Shown here piece after piece: positions 42,621-52,855 of a DNA stretch of 64,000 bases; position 1 is the stretch's first letter, and each line of letters starts with the position of its first letter. Below the pieces are notes generated by a model, which was not told the origin of the DNA, made no database searches, and saw nothing but the letters and a program-made list of their open reading frames with translations. Both the position numbers and the translations under genes were made by a program. Source of the stretch: Bacteroidota bacterium (GTDB lineage Bacteria > Bacteroidota > Bacteroidia > B-17B0 > Aurantibacillaceae); assembly GCA_030684395.1 (NCBI GenBank), contig JAUXTT010000004.1:124001-188000 (forward strand), read 5' to 3'.

Positions 42621-44187
42621 GTTGTTTCTTAGCTAATTTAAAAGAAAGATCAGTTTCTTCCCCCAATAAATAAGAGTCCAAAACCAGAGGTTCGTAACCT
42701 GCAGCTTGAATTACAAATTTATAAAATTTGTTGGGTTTAGAAATAATAATAGATTTTCCGCTTAATGGATTCGATTTGTATTCGCCATAAATTTCTTTCT
42801 TTTCAAGGTCGGTTAACAATAGCTCTACTTTTTTGATAGCAGTATTAGAATCATCCATTACTTTAATATTATATATATTAAGTGGAGAATTATTTACCGA
42901 AAAATTGATTGAATACAAATCATACGAGCCCATCCCTCCATCTCTTTTAGAAGAGATGTATCCGGTTGAGCCACTTGCATTGAGCACAAAGAAAATATCA
43001 TCATCTACTGTATTCAATGGTGATCCAAGGTTTTCAGGCACGGTAAAATGTTCTACCTCATCAAAACGCGTACGAAAAACATCATACCCTCCCATGTTTT
43101 GGTGACCTTCTGAACTAAAAAACATAACACTATCAAAAGGGTGAACAAAAGGGGCGTCCTCATTGTATTCAGTGTTTATAATCGGTCCAAGGTTCATCGG
43201 CGCTGCCCATTTTCCATTGGGGGCCTTCTTTACAGAATATAAATCCTTACCCCCGTAGCCACCCAACCTATCACTCGAAAAAATAACCATCTGTCCATCC
43301 GGAGAAAAACATGCGCTCGTTTCGTTGTATTTAGGTGAGTTCACGTGAGCATCAAACTTAATTGGTCTTGACCACTTCTGGTCTATAAAAGAACTTTCAT
43401 AAATATGACCATGAACGTGATCTTCGCTTGTATGATAGATCAAGAGTTTCTCACCATCTGCTGAAAGCCCGGCTCCGGCATCGTGATATTCTGTATTCAC
43501 GGTTGTGTCCATCATTTGAGGTGCTTGCCATATCCCATTTTGCTTTTTAGACATATAAATATCTTCATAGTATTCAGCAAGTGCATCTTTTTTGTCCCAA
43601 TAATTATTTTTTCTTCTGGAAGTAAACAACAACACATCTTCCTGCGCAGAAATGAGAGGGGCGTATTCAGCAAATTCCGTGTTCACCACTTTACCCATAT
43701 TCTCCACTTCAATTTCAGTATTATTGATGTTTTTGGTTTGTATCATAGCGAAGTAGCACTTCTCTACCAAACTCTCTACATCTTTTATGGTGCGTTCTTT
43801 TTCTCCTTTATAATTAATATATTCATGATAACTACTAATTGCCTTATCAAATTTACTTTCGGCATGATATAACCTTCCCAAATAATAGTTTGTTTCCGGA
43901 TAAGTAGTTGCAGAAGCCTTCTCAAAATATTTTTTTGCCTGCTCTCTTGTTTTTTTGTTCTCAAATTTACAAACACCTATCTTATAATTAAGTTCAGCAT
44001 TATTTGTATCTAATAGTAACAATCCTTCATACATTTTTAATGCAGCAGGATAATCTCCATAATCGAATTTAGTATTCGCTTTAAAGAAGGTGCGTTTATC
44101 TTTGCGCGAGCTTATCTGCCCAAAAACAACGGAGCACAAAAGAAGTGACAGTAATACCAGTAGTTTTTTATTGAAGTAGTGTAACAT
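42613..44187 (-). CDS. TPR + PD40/WD40-like beta-propeller envelope protein
   Basis: 524 aa from the Met at 44187 (a longer frame starts at 44214 but adds no signal-like sequence). A signal peptide (LLVLLSLLLCSVVFGQ) is followed by TPR units (FDYGDYPAALKMYEGLL..., KYFEKASATTYPETNYYLG), then PD40-type propeller blades (DVLLFTSRRKNNYWDKKD, ACFSPDGQMVIFSSDRLGGYGGKDLYSVKK, VMFFSSEGHQNMGGYDVFRT, GYISSKRDGGMGSYDLY). PorE-like proteins have this layout plus an OmpA domain; here a short carboxypeptidase-like beta domain ends the protein instead. It overlaps the adhesin gene by 20 bp. Confidence 0.8.
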   Translation of the reverse strand: MLHYFNKKLLVLLSLLLCSVVFGQISSRKDKRTFFKANTKFDYGDYPAALKMYEGLLLLDTNNAELNYKIGVCKFENKKTREQAKKYFEKASATTYPETNYYLGRLYHAESKFDKAISSYHEYINYKGEKERTIKDVESLVEKCYFAMIQTKNINNTEIEVENMGKVVNTEFAEYAPLISAQEDVLLFTSRRKNNYWDKKDALAEYYEDIYMSKKQNGIWQAPQMMDTTVNTEYHDAGAGLSADGEKLLIYHTSEDHVHGHIYESSFIDQKWSRPIKFDAHVNSPKYNETSACFSPDGQMVIFSSDRLGGYGGKDLYSVKKAPNGKWAAPMNLGPIINTEYNEDAPFVHPFDSVMFFSSEGHQNMGGYDVFRTRFDEVEHFTVPENLGSPLNTVDDDIFFVLNASGSTGYISSKRDGGMGSYDLYSINFSVNNSPLNIYNIKVMDDSNTAIKKVELLLTDLEKKEIYGEYKSNPLSGKSIIISKPNKFYKFVIQAAGYEPLVLDSYLLGEETDLSFKLAKKQHE

Positions 44188-47100
44188 CGCCAGTTTTATT
44201 ATAGATTTTTCCATTATTCAGTTTAAGGAAAGCTTTCCAAACATAAACATCCTGAGGGCATATTTTCCCTCTATAATATCCATCCCATCCTACATTTATA
44301 TCCGTTGATTCAAAAATTAATTCGCCCCAGCGGTTAAATATTTGCAACTTGTATTCACTCACTCCGGCAGTAAATGGGAAAAACACATCGTTGGTAAGAT
44401 CATTTATATTATAGACTCCCCCTCCAGGTCCACTTGGATTCGGTGAAAACACATTAGGGAAAGCAACGTCCGCATCTGTTGTAACTTCTCTGCTAACAGA
44501 ATCCGTGCAGCCAAACTGATTAGTAGCGATTAACTGCACCTGATATATGCCAACCGTAGAATATGAATACTGAGGGTTGATTGCTGTTGACGTTCCTCCA
44601 TCTCCAAAAGTCCACTGATATGTTTGAGCGCCCGAAGAAGTATTTGTGCATATTAAAGGATCAGTTGGCAAACTCAATGTTGTTGAATTAATAGTAAATC
44701 CCGCAACCGGGTATGGATATGCGTGAATAGTAACAGGGCTTCCGCCATTATTACTGGTACATCCTCCGGGAGTAGATACCATTAAACTTACATTATAAGT
44801 TCCGGGAGCAGAGTATTGATGAGACGGGTTTTGCAAATTAGATGTGGTTCCGTCACCAAAAGTCCATAACCAGGATTCTATTGGATCATTTATGTTTCCT
44901 GTTATTGATGCATCAGTAAACTGAATTGAATTAGGCGCACAAATATCAGTTGTATCCGGCAAAAAACTTATTGTAGGCTGTGGATTAAAATTTACTGTCA
45001 CAGAATCACGAATTATTGTTCCGCAGGAATTTGTAACAGTTGCAATATAAGTGGTAGGTTGAAACGGAGTAACAAGGTGAGCACCGGGTCCACTTGGTAA
45101 ACCGTTATTCCAAACAACACTAACCGGACCGGGGTTTCCATTAATCTGAACAAAAACTCCCGTATTAGTCCCCGGACATATAAGTGTATCTGCAATAACA
45201 TCAATACTTGAAATATTCAGGTCGTAAACGGTTGCAGTTATTGTATCACTGGTTCCCTGACAACCCGATTGATCATATGCAGTAACCGTATATGTAGTTG
45301 TTCCTATAGGAGTAAAAGTTAAACTACCTGCATTTAATGCCGCCGGTGAAAGCCAGGTGAACTCATAGTTACCGCTACCACCACTTGCGGATGCAGTTAA
45401 AGTTGTTGAATTTCCTAAACAAACAACGGTGTTAGGACCGCCTGTTGTTATAACCTGAGAAGGTTGAGTAATACTCACACTGCTTGTTGTAACACAACCG
45501 TTTGCATCGGTAATAGTTGCTGTATAAGTTCCTGCCAAAATATTCTGTGCAGTACTTCCCGTTTGCGAAGGTGAGGTACTCCATGAGTAAGAATAAGGAA
45601 TTGAGCCACCGGTAACAGAAACTGATGCCGCTCCATCCCCGCCAAAACATATTGGGTTAACAGATGAAGATAGAGATGAGGCAAGAAGTGTAGGCTGGGT
45701 AACAGGTAAAGAAATAGATTTTGCGCAACCATTTTGATCAGTAACATTTACAGTATAAACTCCGGCTGTCAGATTACTTATAGTTGGTAAGGTAGACGAA
45801 ACAGGTGCCCATGAATAAGTGTAATTTGGTGTTCCCCCAAAAGGAGCAACTGTAATTGTTCCATTGCCCCCTCCGTTACAGGATACATTAGCAATACCAC
45901 TGATAGCAATTGATAAAGCAGCCGGTTCGGTTATAGTAACCTCAACTGAAGAGTTAATACAACCGAGACCATCCGTTACTACGGCCGTATAAGTTCCTGC
46001 GGCAAGTCCGGTAGCATTCACAGAAGTTCCTCCATTTGGCATCCAGTTAACAGTATATGGTGCTGTGCCTTGTGTTATATTTATTAATGCAGTCCCGTTG
46101 TTCCCACCAAAACAGGAAACGGTTGTAGTACCCGCAGACGTAACTGTTGGTCCTGGAATATTGGTAATGGTTGTAGAAAATGTTTGAACGCAACTTTGTG
46201 CATCAGTAACCTGAACAGAATAAACTCCCGGGCTCAAGCCATTTATTGAAGCAGTATTTGTTGCTCCGTTACTCCACAAATAAGCATAAGGGCTGGTTCC
46301 TCCTGAAATTTGTGCATTCACAATTCCATTGGCTAAACCACAGGAAGGATCTGTAAAAGATAAAGAGCCGATAACCTGTGTTGGTTGACCAATGGTAATA
46401 GCCGTGTTGGTTTGACAATTATTTGCATCAGTGATTGTAACAACATAATTTCCGGGCGTTAACGTATTTGCTGTTTGAGATGTGCCTCCACTTGGGCTCC
46501 ACAAATAGGTATAGGTTGGTGTTCCTCCACTTGGTGTTACAAATGCTGATCCATTATTACCATTGAAACACGATGTAGGGCTTCCTACACTCGTTGCACT
46601 TAAAACCTGAACAGGTTGTGTAACAGTAATGGCCCCATTGGTAGTACAACCCTGGCTATCCGTTACAGTTACGGAATAATTTCCTGTAGATAAATTCCCG
46701 ATCATTTGTGCAGGGCTTCCGGTAGGGTTCCATAAGTATGTATAAGGGCTGGTTCCACCCGAAGGGGTTGCTGTTGCTGTACCATTATTTCCTGAAAAAC
46801 AAGATACAGAAGTTGAAGTTACATTTACACTTAATGCAGCACTTGGTTGAGTAATTGCTAATGTCTGTGTTAGGACACAACTCTTTGTATCGGTAACTTG
46901 TAGAGTATATGTATTTGCATTTAGCCCACTAATGGTTGACCCCGGTGTATTACTTGGAAGCCATAAATATGAATATCCGGGAGTTCCTCCTGAAGCTGCA
47001 GCTGATGCAGACCCATTGGCGCCTGCAAAACAACTAACTCCTACTGTACTCACGTTTACTGATAATGCAGTGGGCTCCGTTATCTGAGATGTTATTGCTG

Positions 47101-50100
47101 AAGACTGACATCCATTTCCATCAGTAGCAGTTACTGTATAAGTTCCGGTTCCTAAACCAACTCCTGTTAATCCGGTTCCTCCCGAAGGCAACCATAAATA
47201 ATTGATGGTTCCTGTTCCACCTACAACATTTGTTGTTGATGTTGCATCACTTCCACCATTACAACTAACATTTGTTGTTGATGTAATTGAAACAACCGGG
47301 CCTGGAGTGTTATTAACAGTTATGTTTACTGTGGCTGTACAATTATTTGCATCGGTTACTAAAACAGAATGCGGGCCGGATGATGTTCCTGTGATAATGT
47401 TTGTAGTTTGGTCTCCGGGTGTCCAAAAGTAGGTATAACTACCTGTACCGCCAACTGCTGTAACGGATGCCGTTCCGTTTGAATTTCCGCAAGTAGAATT
47501 GTTACTGGAAGGAGTAAGAACAATTTGCGTTGGTTGAGTAACCGAAATAGAATTAGATGTTGTACAACTATTAAAATCAGTTATATCAACAGTATAAGTG
47601 GCGGCTATTAATCCTGCAATATTTTGGCCACTTATATTACCTGCCTGCCAGGTATAAGTATAGGGTGATGTACCTCCCGTAACGATAGAAGAAGCCGTTC
47701 CGTCTGCTCCTCCAAAACAGGATACCGGTGTAGCAGAAACTGAAACAGATAAAGCAGCACTAGGTTGTGTTATAGAAAAAGTTTGAGTTTGTACACAGCT
47801 ATTATCATCTGTTATTTGTAAAGTATAAGTTCCTGATGTTAAGCCTGAAATAGTTGTACCGGGAATATTACTCGGCAGCCACAAATAATCAAGCGTACCC
47901 GTTCCTCCACTTGCCGAAGCATTTGCAGTTCCGGTATTACCTCCAAAACAGGCAACAGACGTTGTGGTAATATTTATGCTGATTTCCGGCGGTTCACTTA
48001 TTGGAGGACTTGTTGTTGCCAACGATTGGCATCCATTATCATCTATTACAGAAACTGTATAAATACCCGCTGTTAAACCGGTTGCTACAGGGCCGTTACC
48101 TCCTGTTGGCAACCATTGATAAACAAGAGTGCCTGTACCTCCAACTACACCAACAGAGGCAGAACCATCATTCCCCCCATAACAAGTAACATTTACTACA
48201 CCAAATATAGTGGCCACCGGTCCGCTGTTATCATTAACATTTATAGAACCTGAAGCAGTACAACTATTGGCATCAGTAACTAAAACTGTATAGGATCCGG
48301 AACTTATAGGTACTGTTGTTGAACCCGTTCCGCCAACAGGGAACCATTGATAAGTGTACGGGCCCGTTCCTCCGGCAACTGTTGTGGATGCCTCGCCATT
48401 TGCAAGTGTACAGGTTGAAGGACTGGAAGACAATGAAGGAACAATTTGTGTTGGTTGGTTAACTGTTACAGTATTTGTTGCAGTACAATTCAAATTATCA
48501 CGAACAGTAACGGTATATGTACCTGCAACAAGGTTAGTAATGTTTTGCCCTACAACATTTCCTGGCATCCAGGTAAAACTTGAGTAAGGGCTAGTACCTC
48601 CCGAAGGAGTTGCAGATACGGTTCCATTAGCAGCTCCAAAACATAAAGCCGGAGTAGACGTTGCCGTAACCGATAAAGGTGCTGATGGTTGCGTAATAGT
48701 AATTGTATTTTGGGCGAAACAACCTTTTGTGTCAGTAACCGTGAGGGTATATGTGCCGGCAGATAGCCCGGAAATGTTTGAAGTAATATTTCCGCCGGGC
48801 ATCCACAAGTAAGTATAATTTGGGCTTCCACCCCCAGGAATGCCTGAAACAGAAGCATTATTCCCTCCAAAACAACTTACATTAACCTGATTTGTAAAAT
48901 TGACTGTCACAGCTGGTGGCTGTAAAACCGTAACTGTTCCTGTCCTGAAACATCCGTTGGCATCGGTTACAGTTACAGAATAAACCGCAGCTGACAGATT
49001 GGTTATTGTACTGGTAGTTTGACCTCCCGGCGACCATAGGTATGTATATGCTCCTGTGCCTCCGCTAGGAGTAACCGTTGCTGTACCATCATCTAAATAC
49101 TGGCATATTTCATTGGTTTTTGTAAAAACTAATGAAACGGCAGCAGGTTTTACCAATGTGATTGTTGAGGTGGATGTACAGTTCAAATTATCTCTCACCA
49201 TTAATGTATATGTACCAGCCCCTAAACCAGAAACATTTGCAGTACTCATATTGCCTGGTGTCCAGGTATAAGTATATGCAGGGGTGCCTCCACTTACATT
49301 ACTGGTTATGCTTCCGTCAATAGAGCTGGAGCATAACGGGTTATTACCGATTAAATTAATGTTTAATGCATTTGGTTGTGTGACAGTATAACTTCCATTT
49401 GTTACACATCCATTATTATCTGTTACAGTAACAGTATATACCCCTATACTTAAACCAGTTGCTGTTGCAGCTGTTTGGCCACCCGGTGCCCAAAGATATG
49501 AATATGGTGAAGTGCCCCCCGCGGGGATTGCAGTAATGGATCCATTACCCCCACCAAAACAAGAAACATTTGTTATAGTTGAGCCAACAGAAAGAACTGC
49601 AGCAGGTTGAGTAATTGTAACCGTATTTTGAGCAGTACAAGTATTATTATCTGTTACTGTTACTGTATATGTTCCAGAAGCTAATCCATTCACTGTTGCT
49701 CCGCTAACGTTACCTGGCATCCAGTTATAAGTATAATTAGGTGTTCCTCCCGTGCCCGTTGCCGTAACAGACCCATTTGCTCCCCCGAAACAACTAACAT
49801 TTGATTGGCTCCCAAAAGTTGAAGACAGAACTGCCGGTTCTGTAATGGTAGCAAATACAGCCTCTGTACAACCTCTGCTGTCAGTAACCGTTACTGAATA
49901 AGTACCACTTGCCTGGTTGGAAATGGTAATAGTTGTTTGTCCACCGGGTTGCCATAAATATGTGTAAGGTGCAGTTCCGCCTGCAGGCACAGTAGTTGCT
50001 GATCCATTATTTAAATAAGAACATGTTTCATTGGTTACACTGGTTGTAGCTGTTAGATCGGTAGGTTGAGTTATTGTTACTGTTGCGGTAGTCGAACACG

Positions 50101-52582
50101 ATCTTGTATCGGTAACGGTAAGAGTAAAGGTTCCCGCACTTAAGCCTGTAACATTTGCAGAAGTGGCTCCCGATCCGCTCCAGCTATAAGAATAAGGACT
50201 AGTGCCTCCACTCACGGTAGAAGTTGCCGAACCATTTGCTCCGCCAAAACAAGAAACGTTTACTCCTACTGCCGATGCAGCTAATGGTAGTGGTTGAGTA
50301 TTATTAACCGTAGTAGTAATCTGACAACCTCTGGCATCTGTCACAGTTACTGTATAAACTCCGGCAGGTACTGCAGTTAAAGAAGATGTTGTTGCCCCAC
50401 CCGGAGCCCACAAATAAGTATATGGAGCGGTACCTCCTGAAACAGTAGTTGTAATATTTCCGGCAGCACAACCACCAGTGGTTACCGAAGTGCTTACTGC
50501 TAATTGCGCCGGTTGCGTAATTGTTGTTGATGTACTCAAAGAACATCCTGTAGCATCAGTAATGGTTACAGAATATGTTCCAATACCCAGGTTACTTATT
50601 GTTTGTGTTGTTTGACCCGGAACAGTATTCCAAACGTAAGTAAATGGTGCATTACCTCCTGTTACAGTTGCTGTAACGCTCCCATTGGTTCCGCCAAAAC
50701 AACTAATAGGTGTTGTGGTTGGTGCAACGGTTCCCTGAAATGGGGCATAATTTATTCTTACCGTATCTGCATCTGCAGGACAGGTTCCGTTTCCTGTTGT
50801 TGTTAAAATTAAGTTTGCAAAGCCTGCAGATAATTCCGCTGCGCTTGGAGTATACTGCATATTAGCAAGAGTAGTAGTATTTGGACTATAGGTGCCTCCA
50901 CCTCCGGACCAGACCCCGCCAGTGGCAGCAGTAACTGTCCCGGTTAGTGTGGCAATGGGTGTTTGATTACATCGGTTAATATCTGCCCCAATATTGGCCG
51001 AAATTGTAGATGCAAAAGACGTAACGGTAACAAAATAAAATACCTGACAACCTGAAGCATCAGTAACAGTTACTGTAAAAGTACCTACACCTACTTGTAT
51101 GCTTTGTGTATTGATAGCGGGATTATTGTTCCACATATAGATGTACGGAGGAGTCCCTCCCGAAGGCTGAGCAGTAATAGTTGTGTTTGATGTTCCGAAA
51201 CAAATAGTAGGGTTTTGTGGTCCAATAGTAGTAGCTAAGGTTTGTGGACAAGTAATTACATTGAACTGAAAATCGCGAAGTGTAGAAGAAAGATAAACTC
51301 CATTACGGTATTCCTTCACTAAGATTCCCACTACAAACTGCCCCAAAAGATTTGGGGTTCCTGACAACAAACCTGTTACAGGATCTAAAGTAAGCGGTGT
51401 TCCTCCCAAAGGCGCTGTTGTTGAATAACCACCTAAAAATGTTATAGGTGTAAAATTGGCCACATTGTTTGTGAATGTTGGGTCCAAAGGACCGGCATTG
51501 TTTTCTCCATTATAAGGCGTGTAAAATTCATATACCAAAGAGTCTCCGTCGATGTCAAAAGCTGAATGGTCAAATGTAAATGGAATATTATTACATAAGA
51601 ATAATGGTGGGAAAAGTGTAAAGGTTGGATCACTGTTTGCCACAAAATCATTTGCAAACACTGATACATTATCAAAACTATATACCTCACTTGTAGGTGA
51701 AGTTGCGCTATAATGAACTTTGATTATAATTTGCACAGTAGCTCCCGTCAATCCGGTTTGCGAAGCAATTGCATTTCCAAAATCATCCGTAATTATTCCG
51801 TTTGTTGTAAAAGGAATAAGTGGGCCTCCATTGAGGCTATAAAACACCATCAATGAATCTGTAGCTTCAAGAGTTCCTGATTCTGTAAGATTAACACTTA
51901 GATTAGCGCCCCCGGTAATTGAAGCAATATTAATTGACTGCGAAGTCCATGTTTGTGAACCATTGTCGGCACCTGTTAATTGAAAGAGATTGCCGTTTAC
52001 ACTTGCGGTTGCAGGCGCAGGTGTTCCTGCAGTAATTGACCAGGCTGTAGTTCCATTATCAACTGTAGTTCCGTTTGCTAATGTAAAGTTCTCATACCAG
52101 TTCATTGTTTGACCAGGTATGTATGCATAAAAACTCTCGCCTGTATTAAGTGGGTTAGTAATATTGGTTAAACTTCCATTTCTTGCAACAATTTGAAAAT
52201 ACAAATGATACCCACCTGGATTAGGAGGAAGATTGTTTACGGTTGTTGTATAAATAGCTTGTTGGGTACACGGAATTGGATTTGGTTGTTGAGCGCAAGG
52301 AGGTAGGTTAGCAGGAACCGCGGTTACCGGGCCTAATGTCATAGTAATATCTTTGCTCGGGGTAAATGGCTGGCCATTGTATCCTAAAACACTGATATTA
52401 ACGGTAGCAGGAAAGCTTGCTGTTCCCGGTGTACAATCTCTGAATAATTTTAAGGTAATTGTATAACTTGAACCACCGTTATATACATATGTTAAACTCC
52501 CGCCAACAATGTGTGTGGAGAACATCCAACACGGGAGGCTTAAGAAAAAAAGCAGGATTAAGTAATGTATTCGTTTTTTCAT
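44168..52582 (-). CDS. Giant surface adhesin with SprB-type repeats and T9SS type B C-terminal domain
   Basis: 2804 aa. A signal peptide (ILLFFLSLPCWMFS) precedes HIVGGSLTYVYNGG and an N-terminal domain region (to ~440). About 24 tandem SprB-type repeats of roughly 75 aa follow, each with V-S-C-F-G-G-x-N-G-x ... G-G-T-x-P-Y-x-Y-x-W ... Y-x-V-x-V-T-D-x-x-G-C. Then come PKD-like domains (WTFGDGTTSNLQNPSHQY, WTFGDGGTSTAINPQYSY) and the type B C-terminal domain (FPNVFSPNPSG...FNRWGELIFES). Such proteins are exported by the T9SS and used in gliding or adhesion. DNA repeats here are protein-coding, not CRISPR. Confidence 0.92.
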   Translation of the reverse strand: MKKRIHYLILLFFLSLPCWMFSTHIVGGSLTYVYNGGSSYTITLKLFRDCTPGTASFPATVNISVLGYNGQPFTPSKDITMTLGPVTAVPANLPPCAQQPNPIPCTQQAIYTTTVNNLPPNPGGYHLYFQIVARNGSLTNITNPLNTGESFYAYIPGQTMNWYENFTLANGTTVDNGTTAWSITAGTPAPATASVNGNLFQLTGADNGSQTWTSQSINIASITGGANLSVNLTESGTLEATDSLMVFYSLNGGPLIPFTTNGIITDDFGNAIASQTGLTGATVQIIIKVHYSATSPTSEVYSFDNVSVFANDFVANSDPTFTLFPPLFLCNNIPFTFDHSAFDIDGDSLVYEFYTPYNGENNAGPLDPTFTNNVANFTPITFLGGYSTTAPLGGTPLTLDPVTGLLSGTPNLLGQFVVGILVKEYRNGVYLSSTLRDFQFNVITCPQTLATTIGPQNPTICFGTSNTTITAQPSGGTPPYIYMWNNNPAINTQSIQVGVGTFTVTVTDASGCQVFYFVTVTSFASTISANIGADINRCNQTPIATLTGTVTAATGGVWSGGGGTYSPNTTTLANMQYTPSAAELSAGFANLILTTTGNGTCPADADTVRINYAPFQGTVAPTTTPISCFGGTNGSVTATVTGGNAPFTYVWNTVPGQTTQTISNLGIGTYSVTITDATGCSLSTSTTITQPAQLAVSTSVTTGGCAAGNITTTVSGGTAPYTYLWAPGGATTSSLTAVPAGVYTVTVTDARGCQITTTVNNTQPLPLAASAVGVNVSCFGGANGSATSTVSGGTSPYSYSWSGSGATSANVTGLSAGTFTLTVTDTRSCSTTATVTITQPTDLTATTSVTNETCSYLNNGSATTVPAGGTAPYTYLWQPGGQTTITISNQASGTYSVTVTDSRGCTEAVFATITEPAVLSSTFGSQSNVSCFGGANGSVTATGTGGTPNYTYNWMPGNVSGATVNGLASGTYTVTVTDNNTCTAQNTVTITQPAAVLSVGSTITNVSCFGGGNGSITAIPAGGTSPYSYLWAPGGQTAATATGLSIGVYTVTVTDNNGCVTNGSYTVTQPNALNINLIGNNPLCSSSIDGSITSNVSGGTPAYTYTWTPGNMSTANVSGLGAGTYTLMVRDNLNCTSTSTITLVKPAAVSLVFTKTNEICQYLDDGTATVTPSGGTGAYTYLWSPGGQTTSTITNLSAAVYSVTVTDANGCFRTGTVTVLQPPAVTVNFTNQVNVSCFGGNNASVSGIPGGGSPNYTYLWMPGGNITSNISGLSAGTYTLTVTDTKGCFAQNTITITQPSAPLSVTATSTPALCFGAANGTVSATPSGGTSPYSSFTWMPGNVVGQNITNLVAGTYTVTVRDNLNCTATNTVTVNQPTQIVPSLSSSPSTCTLANGEASTTVAGGTGPYTYQWFPVGGTGSTTVPISSGSYTVLVTDANSCTASGSINVNDNSGPVATIFGVVNVTCYGGNDGSASVGVVGGTGTLVYQWLPTGGNGPVATGLTAGIYTVSVIDDNGCQSLATTSPPISEPPEISINITTTSVACFGGNTGTANASASGGTGTLDYLWLPSNIPGTTISGLTSGTYTLQITDDNSCVQTQTFSITQPSAALSVSVSATPVSCFGGADGTASSIVTGGTSPYTYTWQAGNISGQNIAGLIAATYTVDITDFNSCTTSNSISVTQPTQIVLTPSSNNSTCGNSNGTASVTAVGGTGSYTYFWTPGDQTTNIITGTSSGPHSVLVTDANNCTATVNITVNNTPGPVVSITSTTNVSCNGGSDATSTTNVVGGTGTINYLWLPSGGTGLTGVGLGTGTYTVTATDGNGCQSSAITSQITEPTALSVNVSTVGVSCFAGANGSASAAASGGTPGYSYLWLPSNTPGSTISGLNANTYTLQVTDTKSCVLTQTLAITQPSAALSVNVTSTSVSCFSGNNGTATATPSGGTSPYTYLWNPTGSPAQMIGNLSTGNYSVTVTDSQGCTTNGAITVTQPVQVLSATSVGSPTSCFNGNNGSAFVTPSGGTPTYTYLWSPSGGTSQTANTLTPGNYVVTITDANNCQTNTAITIGQPTQVIGSLSFTDPSCGLANGIVNAQISGGTSPYAYLWSNGATNTASINGLSPGVYSVQVTDAQSCVQTFSTTITNIPGPTVTSAGTTTVSCFGGNNGTALINITQGTAPYTVNWMPNGGTSVNATGLAAGTYTAVVTDGLGCINSSVEVTITEPAALSIAISGIANVSCNGGGNGTITVAPFGGTPNYTYSWAPVSSTLPTISNLTAGVYTVNVTDQNGCAKSISLPVTQPTLLASSLSSSVNPICFGGDGAASVSVTGGSIPYSYSWSTSPSQTGSTAQNILAGTYTATITDANGCVTTSSVSITQPSQVITTGGPNTVVCLGNSTTLTASASGGSGNYEFTWLSPAALNAGSLTFTPIGTTTYTVTAYDQSGCQGTSDTITATVYDLNISSIDVIADTLICPGTNTGVFVQINGNPGPVSVVWNNGLPSGPGAHLVTPFQPTTYIATVTNSCGTIIRDSVTVNFNPQPTISFLPDTTDICAPNSIQFTDASITGNINDPIESWLWTFGDGTTSNLQNPSHQYSAPGTYNVSLMVSTPGGCTSNNGGSPVTIHAYPYPVAGFTINSTTLSLPTDPLICTNTSSGAQTYQWTFGDGGTSTAINPQYSYSTVGIYQVQLIATNQFGCTDSVSREVTTDADVAFPNVFSPNPSGPGGGVYNINDLTNDVFFPFTAGVSEYKLQIFNRWGELIFESTDINVGWDGYYRGKICPQDVYVWKAFLKLNNGKIYNKTGDVTLLQ

Positions 52583-52855
52583 ACTCTACACTTAATTATC
52601 ATTGGGTCTCTGTTCAGTTTAGTCCTACGTTATAAAAAAAGAAAAGTTGCTATTGTTTATTTCTTTAGGATAAGTTGGTAAACATAAAACAACAGCCGGA
52701 TTTAATCAAAGATTATAAATTAATCAGCTGAAAGGGGGATACCAATTTACTAAAGATTTTTCACATATAAAACTTCTTACTCGTTTGTTTGCTCAAGTTT
52801 GCATGCAATTTAACAAAATAAATTTTATACAAACAATCCTGGTGCTCTTTTTAAT

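Noticed and set aside
50603-50806. Cys-rich short frame opposite the giant adhesin gene
   Set aside because: It mirrors the repeat coding of the adhesin on the other strand and has no independent support.
45400-51200. Tandem DNA repeats that could be mistaken for a CRISPR or satellite array
   Set aside because: They are in one long reading frame with ~225-bp units and encode SprB-type protein repeats; no short identical repeats with unique spacers are seen.
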